58,846 nt of DNA from Nostoc sp. GT001 (lineage in GTDB: Bacteria; Cyanobacteriota; Cyanobacteriia; Cyanobacteriales; Nostocaceae). A program made the translations under genes and the position numbers. Below are positions 25,545 through 34,501 of this stretch, in pieces (within the stretch, counting starts at the first letter, position 1; every line of letters begins with the position of its first letter). The stretch covers positions 1,778,044 to 1,836,889 of the forward strand of contig NZ_JAUDRJ010000003.1 in the NCBI RefSeq assembly GCF_030382115.1, in the 5' to 3' direction. The notes beneath the pieces are model-generated. The model made no database searches. It worked only from the letters and a program-made list of their open reading frames with translations, and was not told where the DNA came from.

Positions 25545-27368
25545 TTAAGTACGGTACAAAATAAAATCATTGCGTGAATCACTCTCTTGAACAATCTTGA
25601 GACGTATAAACTCCGCCCATACTTCATCACTAAGTAAGTTTAAAGCAGTTTCGGGATTGTTAATTGCGATCGCGCCGATAACTTTCCGCCATCCCTGTTG
25701 CAATTGCTCAATAAAAGCCTCTTCAATAGAAACTTGACTCAGCAACGAAAGTGCAGTTTTAAAACTTGCTGAATCATCTGATAAATTTTTCGACTTTAAT
25801 CCCTGTAGTGCTACATTCAACCATACAGGCAAAAGTTCAAACCAATTATTTTTCTGTATCTCTTTGATTGCAATATCTTCCATACCTAGCGCACCCCATA
25901 GACATAAAGACTCTATTGCAAGTTTAGAATCGCGGTTTTCTAGAGCATTTTGCCATAATTTTTGAGCGTGATTTTGGAAGCGATTAGCGATAAATTCATA
26001 AGTTTCCTGGACTTGAAGAGGAATTGTCACTTTATAAACTGACTCGCCTAGTGGTAGGTAATTGCCGCGATAAGATAGCCAGTTATAAGATCCGCAAAGA
26101 TAGATTTCTCGATCAACTATTACTTCTTTGACATGGGAATCTCCCAACCAAAAAACCTGTACAGATGATAAACCATCATGTGTTTTTATCGCTCGAAGTT
26201 TTTTTTCTACTTCTGGTGAAATTGGTGTCTCTTCATCTTCTTGTCGCTGCGCAATTCCATGTCCAATTAAAATCCATACTCCGCGATTAGCTAATTTCTG
26301 TAATAGAGTAAGAAATTTTCCATTAAAAACTGCTTGATTCACCCAAGGAGAATAAATCATAACTTGGCTTTTAGCCGAATTTAACACTTCTAAAAAAGCT
26401 TGGCTAATTTGTCCATTTCGTAACTGAGTGGCTTCACATACTACTAATTTTTTATCAGATTTAGTAGTAGTTTTTATCGCCTTTGCACGAATATTTTCGA
26501 GTCTAGATTCTATTTCAGTATTTTTCTGCTTGAGAATAGTTTCACGTTCACAATTGAGGGTTTCGTTTGACAATTTACATAATTTTTGCAAAGAGATTTT
26601 ACCTTCAGTGTGGAGAACTTCTAACCAATTTGATGCTGATTCTAAAATTTGTTTTCCATTTCTTATTTGAATAATCAATTTATCTTCAAGGGCATCAAAG
26701 ATAATGAAAAGCGATATCTTTCTCCAAATTTTTTGAGTCGAAGCTAGTACCTTGGAGGAAGTGACAATTTTTCCCTCTTCTGGAACATGAAGTGCTAAAC
26801 CTGAAGCTTGAATACTTTTTTGGATTTCCTCAAGCGGTAAGGAAGCAATATCGGCAATTGTATTATCAATAGTTATAAAGTCTGCCAAATCAGGCAAATT
26901 TATGACTGTCTCATTTAAGGATTCAGATTGAAAGGTTATCTTGTCACTTAAAGGGTCTGTAATAGCATAAATTTGTATAGGATATGGTGGCTGTGGTACA
27001 GATCCTTTTTCATAAAATGAACGTCCTTCAGGAGTAACTGTTAGTGGCGATGTTGCTGATAGAGTTTGTAATGAACGAAGAGTTGCAGTAGTAGTTTTAA
27101 TAAATACAGAATCAAGCCCAAGTACAGAGGCTAATTCATCCTCTGTTGGCGGAGGTTGAAATTCAATAGCAGCGCGGATGATAAATTCTTCGAGTACATT
27201 AAACTGGCGGGGTTCCTTGATATTTACTTCTACCGAAGTTTGACGCAAACTATAACGGAATTCACGCGCTGCTAAAACTGAGAAACTAGGACTTTGCGCT
27301 TCTATTTCGGTTACAAAATTTTTGAGATTGTCGTCAATCGGTTTACCAGAAGAGGCGAAAAACATCAA
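25545..27368 (-). CDS. Phospholipase-D-fold (HKD) protein, putative nuclease
   Basis: A 607-residue protein with one clear HKD motif in the second half: HVKEVIVDREIYLCGSYNW, giving H-x-K-x4-D and G-S-x-N. A single HKD motif usually means a homodimer, as in Nuc-type endonucleases. The N-terminal third has winged-helix-like regions (FQPPPTEDELASVLGLDSVF), and the middle contains a coiled-coil stretch (ETILKQKNTEIESRLENIRA). No signal peptide or membrane segment. The C-terminal part is helical. It could be a DNA- or RNA-acting nuclease, perhaps in defence; lipid cleavage is less likely. It is not part of an evident operon, with the symporter gene 61 bp upstream. Confidence 0.75.
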   Translation of the reverse strand: MMFFASSGKPIDDNLKNFVTEIEAQSPSFSVLAAREFRYSLRQTSVEVNIKEPRQFNVLEEFIIRAAIEFQPPPTEDELASVLGLDSVFIKTTTATLRSLQTLSATSPLTVTPEGRSFYEKGSVPQPPYPIQIYAITDPLSDKITFQSESLNETVINLPDLADFITIDNTIADIASLPLEEIQKSIQASGLALHVPEEGKIVTSSKVLASTQKIWRKISLFIIFDALEDKLIIQIRNGKQILESASNWLEVLHTEGKISLQKLCKLSNETLNCERETILKQKNTEIESRLENIRAKAIKTTTKSDKKLVVCEATQLRNGQISQAFLEVLNSAKSQVMIYSPWVNQAVFNGKFLTLLQKLANRGVWILIGHGIAQRQEDEETPISPEVEKKLRAIKTHDGLSSVQVFWLGDSHVKEVIVDREIYLCGSYNWLSYRGNYLPLGESVYKVTIPLQVQETYEFIANRFQNHAQKLWQNALENRDSKLAIESLCLWGALGMEDIAIKEIQKNNWFELLPVWLNVALQGLKSKNLSDDSASFKTALSLLSQVSIEEAFIEQLQQGWRKVIGAIAINNPETALNLLSDEVWAEFIRLKIVQESDSRNDFILYRT

Positions 27369-27429
27369 CAGAATAAGATTGGATAATTTAATTTGTACAA
27401 ATACTTGTAACCCATAAGGTAAACTACCT

Positions 27430-28308
27430 TTATGCTTTCAACAAGCCTTGGCTGCGACTAGCCCACCAAGCAAATCCAGCACCAGTCACAAACATTAGCA
27501 GACTATAAATTGCCCCAGGAATCGCCATTGTGGGATTATTTAGCAGCGTAGGTGTAGAAGCGATCGCGATCGCTAGAGTTCCATTTTGAATTCCTACTTC
27601 TATGGTAATTGCCGTAACGCTTTTTTCTCCTAAGCGGGTTAAGGTTGCGATCGCAAAACCTAAAGCCATTGTTACCACATTCAAAACCAGAGTTGCCCAA
27701 CCCACATCTATTACATAAGAAATAAAATTATTTCGTTCTCGCAGCAGCACTCCAGTAATTACCACTGCCAGGAAAAATAAAGACAGCCACTTCACAGGTT
27801 TATCTGCCTTGTCTGCCAGTGCGGGTGCATATCGCTTGGCTATCATCCCAATTGCTACAGGTAGAAGTGTAATCACCGCAATCTGCAAAACAGTACTTAA
27901 GAAAGGTAACTGTAGCGTTGTTCCTTGCCCCAAAAATGTCTGCATTGACAAATTTATGATCAGAGGAATCGTAAAAACCGTAATTAAACTACTAATAGCT
28001 GTTAGCGTCACAGAAAGAGCGACATCACCCCCAGCCAAAAACGTAATCATATTAGAAGTAGGACCACCAGGACACGCTGCTAAAATCATCACGCCTACTG
28101 CTAATGGTGGGCTAAGGGGAAACACTGATGCAATGCCAAAGCCCACAATCGGCAACACGACCAACTGCGCCACCAAGCCAATCACCACCGCTTTAGGATA
28201 GATTACAACTCGTTTGAAGTCCTCTAGGGTCAAGGTTAACCCCATACCTAACATGATAATAAATAGAGCCAAGGGCAGAAAAACAGCCGTCAGAAAATTT
28301 GCTTCCAT
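27430..28308 (-). CDS. Bile acid:sodium symporter (BASS/SBF) family transporter
   Basis: A 292-residue membrane protein with about nine to ten hydrophobic segments. Family signatures are MLGMGLTLTLEDFKRV at the N-terminus, LAACPGGPTSNMITFLAGGDVALSVTLTA in the middle and VEVGIQNGTLAIAIAS near the C-terminus, the conserved crossing regions that bind sodium and substrate. Cyanobacterial members transport organic anions such as pyruvate or other small acids with sodium; the substrate here is unknown. Start ATG 28306-28308. Confidence 0.93.
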   Translation of the reverse strand: MEANFLTAVFLPLALFIIMLGMGLTLTLEDFKRVVIYPKAVVIGLVAQLVVLPIVGFGIASVFPLSPPLAVGVMILAACPGGPTSNMITFLAGGDVALSVTLTAISSLITVFTIPLIINLSMQTFLGQGTTLQLPFLSTVLQIAVITLLPVAIGMIAKRYAPALADKADKPVKWLSLFFLAVVITGVLLRERNNFISYVIDVGWATLVLNVVTMALGFAIATLTRLGEKSVTAITIEVGIQNGTLAIAIASTPTLLNNPTMAIPGAIYSLLMFVTGAGFAWWASRSQGLLKA

Positions 28309-28466
28309 CTTTAACCCGCGTTGGTAACAATAAAAGTTCCTCTGGATTTTACCGTATTCCCGTTAAAATTCTAGTTATTGCTTGTGACAAATCAATATAA
28401 TTAACTACAAATAAATATAGATTCTCATAGAAGCGCACAGATGTACGCCCCTAAGCAAGCTTATAT

Positions 28467-28694
28467 TTAATTCAAATGAGAATCGCTACCTGGAAGACGA
28501 GTGGTTTGTACCTCTTCTAAGGATGGTGGAGATTTAGAATAACTAGCGCTACTTTCTGGTGTTGAAAGCTCATCATTTACAACTCCATCCCATGAATAAT
28601 TGCAGATTTTAGTGCGAAGTAATGTACCAAATGTCAGGTTAATTACTACAGCGAAGGAATCGATAAAAATTAGATTCAAAAAGCGATCAATCAT
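28467..28694 (-). CDS. Small hypothetical protein with hydrophobic N-terminus
   Basis: A 75-residue protein beginning at ATG 28692-28694 (MIDRFLNLIFIDSFAVVINLTFG), preceded by AAGGGGG; an ATG ten codons further upstream is also possible. The first 30 residues are hydrophobic and could be one membrane segment, and the tail is Ser/Glu-rich. I do not recognise a family. The good ribosome-binding-like sequence makes it plausible but not certain. Confidence 0.4.
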   Translation of the reverse strand: MIDRFLNLIFIDSFAVVINLTFGTLLRTKICNYSWDGVVNDELSTPESSASYSKSPPSLEEVQTTRLPGSDSHLN

Positions 28695-28724
28695 TAGACC
28701 CCCTTGAGCTAAATTGAGCATCAA

Positions 28725-29164
28725 GTGATACTTGCTTTCTTACTACACATGCCACAATGTCTTTTCCAGAAATGCATGGTGTCTCATATCGTGTCCGGCT
28801 AAAGACTAGAGCGAACGCAGGGGGGCGGTTTGCGGAAATGTTTTTTCTAATCAGCACCTTAATGGTTCGATAGCTTTCTTGTCGATTCCCTCAACTCAAA
28901 ATTGTTCGGAGTAATGCTCTCATATTGCCGCTCTTGCGTCTGCCCGTTAGATGTCAGACGGCAATCTCGATGCTAAGACTTGCTGTAGACGATACCACCA
29001 AATAGTCAACAACGGTTGCCCGTATTGCTCTAAATATTTAGTTGCGTTAGTTCGGATTGTCTCAGACTGAATATTCTTTAAAACCGTGTGGTAGTCAAGC
29101 TAGAACAACCGCAGACTTTTTATCGGTAGTATAGTAAATGATGTAATTATTATCTACATGAGAC
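28725..29164. other. Intergenic region upstream of the aldehyde oxidoreductase operon
   Basis: 440 bp between divergent genes. A small dyad CGTCTG...CAGACG lies near 28938-28962. Promoters of both directions are expected here, but no operator is recognised. Confidence 0.4.
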
Positions 29165-29713
29165 ATGGAAGAAAATTCCTTAGCTTCAAGAACTTCAGAC
29201 TCACTTACTCAGGAAGTGAAAATATTCGGTTCAGAGGAAGTAGAATTATCACTGAATGTTAATAATACATCTTACTCCTTGAAGATAGAACCTCGTGTTA
29301 CATTACTAGATGCACTTCGAGAAAAGCTGGGTTTGATGGGCACTAAAAAAGCTTGCGATCGCGGTGAATGTGGTGCATGTACTGTATTAGTTAATAATCG
29401 GCGAATTAACTCTTGTATGACTCTAGCTGTAATGCACATCGGTGCTGAAATTACCACAATTGAGGGATTAGCACAAGATGGTAAACTCCATCCTATGCAA
29501 ACAGCCTTTATTACCCATGATGCTTTTCAATGTGGCTACTGTACATCAGGTCAAATTATCTCAGCCGTAGGGATGATATTAGAAGAATCGCCAACATCTG
29601 AAGCAGAAATTCGAGAAAAGATGAGTGGAAACCTTTGCCGTTGTGGAGCATATCCAAATATTATTGCAGCGATTCGAGATGTGCTAGAGGAAAAGGAAGA
29701 TGCAGCCATTTAG
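29165..29713 (+). CDS. paoA: Aldehyde oxidoreductase iron-sulfur subunit (PaoA-like)
   Basis: A 182-residue [2Fe-2S] subunit of the xanthine oxidase family. The plant-type ferredoxin cluster is CDRGECGACTVLVNNRRINSC in two pieces, and the second cluster is CGYCTSGQ plus GNLCRCGAY. It passes electrons from the molybdenum site to FAD. The first 40 residues show no twin-arginine motif, unlike E. coli PaoA, so the enzyme is probably cytoplasmic. The stop overlaps the next gene by 14 bp, showing translational coupling. Confidence 0.92.
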   Translation: MEENSLASRTSDSLTQEVKIFGSEEVELSLNVNNTSYSLKIEPRVTLLDALREKLGLMGTKKACDRGECGACTVLVNNRRINSCMTLAVMHIGAEITTIEGLAQDGKLHPMQTAFITHDAFQCGYCTSGQIISAVGMILEESPTSEAEIREKMSGNLCRCGAYPNIIAAIRDVLEEKEDAAI

Positions 29714-30677
29714 TTATGCTAAAGTCACCTCAGAAGAAGTGGCGATCGCCACAGTTGAGCAAGATAAAACTGCTGCATTTATTGCTGGTGGCACAGATTT
29801 ACTGGGGTTAATGAAGGATGGAGTCCAAACAGCGGATATATTAATTGATATTAATAGTTTGCCCTTAGCAGATATTGAATCTCAAGCGAATGGAATCCGC
29901 ATTGGTGCTATTTCTCGAATGAGCGATGTGGCTGTTCATCCCCAAATTCAGGAATGTTATCCCGTAATTAGCCAAGCTTTATTACAAAGCGCTTCACCGC
30001 AACTGCGAAATATGGCAACAGTGGGCGGTAATTTACTGCAACGAGTCCGCTGTGGTTATTTTCGCGATCCGGTTTTTCCTTGTAATAAACGCACTCCCGG
30101 TATAGGTTGTTCGGCAATTACAGGTTACAATCGAATGCATTCTATTTTCGGAGCAAGCGAACATTGTATTGCCGTTCATCCTTCCGATTTAGCTGTAGCT
30201 TTGACGGCATTAGATGCAGTGATTTGCATCCAAGGAATAGAAACATCACAGCGAATTTCAATTCATGATTTTTATCTCTTACCAGGTGAGACACCAATAA
30301 AAGAAACTCTATTACAGCCTGGAGAATTAATTGTTGCTATTGAAGTTCCAGGTTTTGCATATAAATCCCATTATTTAAAAGTAAGAGATCGAGCTTCTTA
30401 CGAATTTGCTCTCGTTTCCGTAGCTGTTGCTTTAGATATAGAACAAGACACGATAAAATCAGCACGTATCGCTTTTGGGGGAGTAGCACCCAAACCTTGG
30501 CGTGCAAGGGAAGCAGAGGAATTTCTCAAAGGGAAAGCAATCAACGAAGATATCTTTACAGCCGCCGCAGTAGCAGCCGTCAAAGAAGCAAAACCGCAAA
30601 CGCACAATGAATTCAAAATTGAATTAGTCAAACGCGCTTTGGTACGCGCACTCTCAGTTGTAGCAGAAAAATTATGA
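29700..30677 (+). CDS. paoB: Aldehyde oxidoreductase FAD-binding subunit (PaoB-like)
   Basis: A 325-residue CO dehydrogenase-type FAD subunit. FAD-binding signatures are FIAGGTDLLGLMKDG and LRNMATVGGNLLQR. A cysteine-rich loop RCGYFRDPVFPCNKR...GCSAI matches the extra [4Fe-4S] cluster known in PaoB. The start ATG overlaps paoA by 14 bp, and its end overlaps paoC by 4 bp (ATGA), so the three subunits are made from one message. Likely physiological role is oxidation of aldehydes. Confidence 0.92.
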   Translation: MQPFSYAKVTSEEVAIATVEQDKTAAFIAGGTDLLGLMKDGVQTADILIDINSLPLADIESQANGIRIGAISRMSDVAVHPQIQECYPVISQALLQSASPQLRNMATVGGNLLQRVRCGYFRDPVFPCNKRTPGIGCSAITGYNRMHSIFGASEHCIAVHPSDLAVALTALDAVICIQGIETSQRISIHDFYLLPGETPIKETLLQPGELIVAIEVPGFAYKSHYLKVRDRASYEFALVSVAVALDIEQDTIKSARIAFGGVAPKPWRAREAEEFLKGKAINEDIFTAAAVAAVKEAKPQTHNEFKIELVKRALVRALSVVAEKL

Positions 30678-32864
30678 ATAAAATTATTGGGAAACCACTC
30701 GATCGCGTTGATGGTAGGCTGAAAGTAACGGGAGAAGCGCCTTACACAGCCGATGTGCCAATCGAGAATTTAACTTATGGAGTGATTTTTCAAAGTGCGA
30801 TCGCCAGCGGTAAAATTATCCAAATAGACACAACGGCAGCCGCAGTCGCCCCTGGTGTAATCGATATCATTACTTACCAACAAACTCCATCTCTGATCAA
30901 AATACCCTTCTTTGGTCCTCCACAACCTCAGTCAACTGAAAAAGACCATAATATCTACTACGATGGTCAACATCTGGGGGTTGTAATTGCCCAAACTTTA
31001 GAACAAGCCGAAACTGCTGCCTCTAGGATAAAAATTATCTACGAAGAAGCTATTCCGACAGTCACAATGGCACATGCAGAGATATTTGAACCCGAATCGA
31101 TATTTTTGGGCATGATGCCAGGTAAAATCACTAGAGGGAATGTTGAATCGGGGAAAGTAAAGGCAGATGTCTTAGTAGAGCAAGTTTATACCACGCCAAT
31201 AGAACATCATAATCCCCTAGAGCCTTCTGCAACGATCGCAATGTGGTCAGGGGATAACTTGACGCTGTATGAAACCACTCAAGGCGTTTCAGCAACCCAA
31301 AACCGAATCGCATCTATTCTGAATATTCCCGAAGAAAATGTCCGCGTCATCTCCAAATATTTAGGCGGCGGATTTGGTTGTAAAGCACTACTGCGATCGC
31401 ACACGATTTTAGCAGCGATCGCAGCTCGTCAAGTAAAACGCCCTGTAAAAGTTGTGCTAACGCGATCGCAAATGTACACAGCTTGCGGCCACCGTTCTGA
31501 AACTCAGCAGCAGCTAACGTTAGGTGCAACCAAGGAAGGCAAACTAACTGTCATCGAGCAAATTGGGACATCTTTAACTTCCCTGTTTGATGACTTTGCC
31601 GAACCTGTGGGTGCAGCAACAACGATGATGTACGCCTGTGCCAATTTGGAAATTAAATACCGTTTGGGACGCATCAACGCTAGGCACACCAACCTTTATG
31701 CGTGGCCCAGGAGAAGCGCCGGGAATGTTTGCCTTAGAAACGGCAATGGATGAATTGGCATACACCTTAAATATCGATCCAATTGAACTAAGACTGAGAA
31801 ATCATGCAGATATCGATCCGCACAAAGGATTACCTTGGTCAAGTAAATCCCTAAAAGAATGTTATCAAAAAGGGGCAGAAATTTTTGGGTGGGCACAACG
31901 CAATCAAGTTCCCCGTTCCATGCGAGATCGTCATTTCCTGATTGGTTGGGGAATGGCAAGTGCGACATTTCCCACCAATGCTAGAACTGCATCAGTCAAG
32001 GTAGAAATTTTTGCTACTGGAGAAGTAAAAGTACAAAGTGGTACTCAAGACATCGGTACTGGTACTTATACAGTGATGACGCAGGTAGCTGCTGAAGTCT
32101 TGGGATTACCAGTGCAGTTTGAATTAGGTGATAGCAATCTTCCTAAAGCCCCCATTACAGGGAACTCAATGACAGTTGCGAGTGTTTCCCCGGCGGTGCA
32201 TCAAGTGGCGATCGCTGCACGGGATAAGATAATTAAAATGGCGATCGGAGATGCAAATTCTCTGCTTTATGGCTCGCAAGCAGAAGATATTGCCGTTGAG
32301 TCAGGGCAAGTATTCTTAAAACAAGACCCATCAAAGCGAGACAGCTACAGCGATATTCTCCGCCGTCATGGATTAGAAAGTTTAGAAGTTACAGAGGAAT
32401 CGTCACTCAACCCGGAGAGTAAACAATATGCCAAACACTCATTTGGTGCGGTATTTATCGAAGTTGCAGTTGACGAGTTGTTAGGAGAAATCAAAGTTAG
32501 ACGTTGCGTAGGCGTTTATGATGCTGGGCGAATTCTCAACTTCAAGACAGCGCGGAGTCAAGTTATCGGCGGGATTACCTGGGGAATTGGTATGGCGCTG
32601 ATGGAGAAAACTGTAATGGATGCTAATCAGGGCAGGATAGTTGGTGCTAACCTTTCCGATTACCTGATTCCAGTTCATGCAGATATCCCTAATATGGAAG
32701 TGCAATTTGTTGAAGAACACGATCCTTATGTGAATGCACTAGGAACGAAAAGCCTGGGGGAACTTCCGATTGTTGGGGTAGCCGCTGCCATATCTAATGC
32801 AGTTTATCATGCCACAGGTAAGCGGATTCGCGATCTGCCAATTACACCAGATAAGTTGTTGTGA
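30674..32864 (+). pseudogene. paoC: Aldehyde oxidoreductase molybdenum-binding subunit (PaoC-like), frameshifted
   Basis: Two overlapping frames (30674-31753 and a second frame through 32864) together make one molybdopterin-binding subunit. Frame 1 has YLGGGFGCKALLRSHT; frame 2 carries GTPTFMRGPGEAPGMF and the catalytic-glutamate region GTKSLGELPIVGVAAA. The expected sequence is restored by removing one base at 31681-31682 (the TA of GCTAGGCACACC), giving 729 residues, a normal length. Either the gene is inactivated, or the extra base is a sequencing error, since both parts are otherwise undamaged. The rest of the operon is intact, which leaves the enzyme without a molybdenum subunit if the shift is real. 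Confidence 0.88.
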
Positions 32865-33264
32865 GTGAATATATTTGGAGTTTGGGCTTTAGTACTAAAT
32901 GGCATTAATGAGGCGATTTGAACACATTGCTACAAATTAATAATACCTTCAGTTGGTCGATTTTTACTTTGGAAGAGTTAACCAATATTAACCAAGGTAA
33001 CAGCTTCACCAGAATGAAAGATCATTAAAAGTATCACGCCTGTTACTTCAAAAGCCACATCATGCACTCTACCGACCCTATTTTATTACTCTCTTCAGAT
33101 AAAATTTATTAGTCAGGGTAAACGGGCTTTTACTGTGTAGCTGCGACTTCTAGTCGCCTTGATTATTCTCTTTTCAGAGTCATTAAATAGCATTAACATG
33201 CTTGACAAAATGATGATAGTTTAAGACACTAACTATTAAGCTGAATTATTTTTGGAAAATCATC
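32865..33264. other. Intergenic region, no gene seen
   Basis: 400 bp between the oxidoreductase operon and the leader-peptide gene. Nothing is recognised except the likely promoter of the downstream gene (TTGACA near 33202). Confidence 0.45.
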
Positions 33265-33651
33265 ATGCTAAAAACAAATCCTAAAATAAGAAAAAATTCT
33301 TTTTCTATTAGGTTGAATGACCTTGAGGAAAATTATTTATCTGAATTAAGCTCAGATGAAGCCTATGAAATTATTGGAGGCTTTACAGTTAACAATGATT
33401 CAGGAAGTACAAAAAGTTTTTATACTTTTGGACAGTTTGTACAGCCGGAACGTCAAGTTTTACAACCTCAAGAAAGCGGTGATTATCAAGGAGAATATAT
33501 TTTATATAGTTCTTCAAGAAGCCAATTTCAACCAACATTATCTAGTAAACTCTCTTCAACAGACGTAGTAAGTTTTCGTCTGGAAGGAGATACAGTAGTT
33601 ATTGGTAGTGGAGCCATTTTTGCCTCCAAAATTAGTCCGGTGTCTTTCTAA
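33265..33651 (+). CDS. Double-glycine leader peptide, putative secreted protein or RiPP precursor
   Basis: A 128-residue protein whose first 39 residues look like a double-glycine leader: charged N-terminus, then LNDLEENYLSELSSDEAYEIIGG ending at Gly38-Gly39, the pattern cleaved by C39-peptidase ABC transporters. The remaining 89 residues are Ser/Gln-rich beta-like sequence (FTVNNDSGSTKSFYTFGQF...) without cysteines, so a classical lanthipeptide is unlikely. No modification enzyme or exporter is in this window. The gene is followed by a strong terminator and stands alone. Confidence 0.7.
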   Translation: MLKTNPKIRKNSFSIRLNDLEENYLSELSSDEAYEIIGGFTVNNDSGSTKSFYTFGQFVQPERQVLQPQESGDYQGEYILYSSSRSQFQPTLSSKLSSTDVVSFRLEGDTVVIGSGAIFASKISPVSF

Positions 33652-33697
33652 TAAATAAAATACTCATTGTAAAAGAATGATAATAATTTTATAGAGT

Positions 33698-33739
33698 GGG
33701 GAGTCAGTACTGCCAAAGGCAGCCTTGGCTCCCCTTTTT
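33698..33739 (+). terminator. Rho-independent terminator after the leader-peptide gene
   Basis: GGGGAG pairs with CTCCCC, with inner CTGCC/GGCAG and a three-base loop, followed directly by TTTTT. It is 47 bp past the stop codon. Confidence 0.85.
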
Positions 33740-34111
33740 GTAATAAGCTAGATTTCCCATTCGTCATATTTCTACTTTTTTAAACTAGAACTCAATACCC
33801 TCGACTTACCTGCACAGTCTTGTTTGATACTTTCCTCGCAAATATTTCTCGGAGATGGCTGGATAATCTGCAAAATTAGGTAATGATATTTTTTGATATT
33901 TAATAATTTGCTTTAATTATCTCATATCAAGTTCGGTTAATTACTCATCATAAAATCTATTAATTAAGGTTAGGTGACAGCAGGTAAACCCAACTTTAAC
34001 AATAATTAAATTTATGAAATTTTAATATTAAAAAACTATTAGTTTCCCAAAACAATTTGCTAAGGGACTTCCAACAAATAAATTATTCAATCTTGTGGGG
34101 TGGGCATCTTG

Positions 34112-34340
34112 CCATTGGTGTCAAGTTAAGCTCAAACTTACTATGTCAATAAGTATTTAGGCTTAAAAATTCGGTTTTCAAGGGACAAAAAACGAACTTT
34201 TTCAGGGACTATTAATGCTTTGTTTATTAGCATCACTCCCAGCTTGTGTATATAAGTCAGAAAAAGTTCCCCTTTATACTTCGTTCCTAACAAAACCTAT
34301 CGTTGACAAATGGGTTTTAATCTTAAGTTGACACTAATGG
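34112..34340. mobile_element. MITE-like insertion inside a palindromic repeat
   Basis: Ends are an imperfect inverted repeat: CCATTGGTGTCAAGTTAAG at the left and, read inward from the right, CCATTAGTGTCAACTTAAG. It is 229 bp long, non-coding, and flanked by a direct 7-bp duplication CATCTTG (34105-34111 and 34341-34347). Removing the element and one CATCTTG gives GTGGGCATCTTGCCCGCCC, which occurs uninterrupted at 46682-46700. Confidence 0.75.
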
Positions 34341-34377
34341 CATCTTGCCCGCCCTCTTTAACTGGGCGGGCAAGATG
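34341..34377. repeat. GC-rich palindrome (CATCTTGCCCGCCC family)
   Basis: A perfect 14-bp stem CATCTTGCCCGCCC / GGGCGGGCAAGATG with a 9-base loop. It belongs to a repeat family seen also at 46673-46700; here the left half has been split by the MITE. Confidence 0.7.
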
Positions 34378-34501
34378 CCCGCCCCAGAGGAAATAAATAG
34401 TTGAGTATTTTTTTATTTGGAAGTCCCTAAGTATCCAAAGACTTGGTAACACGATTTTTTTGCTCCCCATCCTCACCTAGCAATTTCTGGATTATCGAAT
34501 G

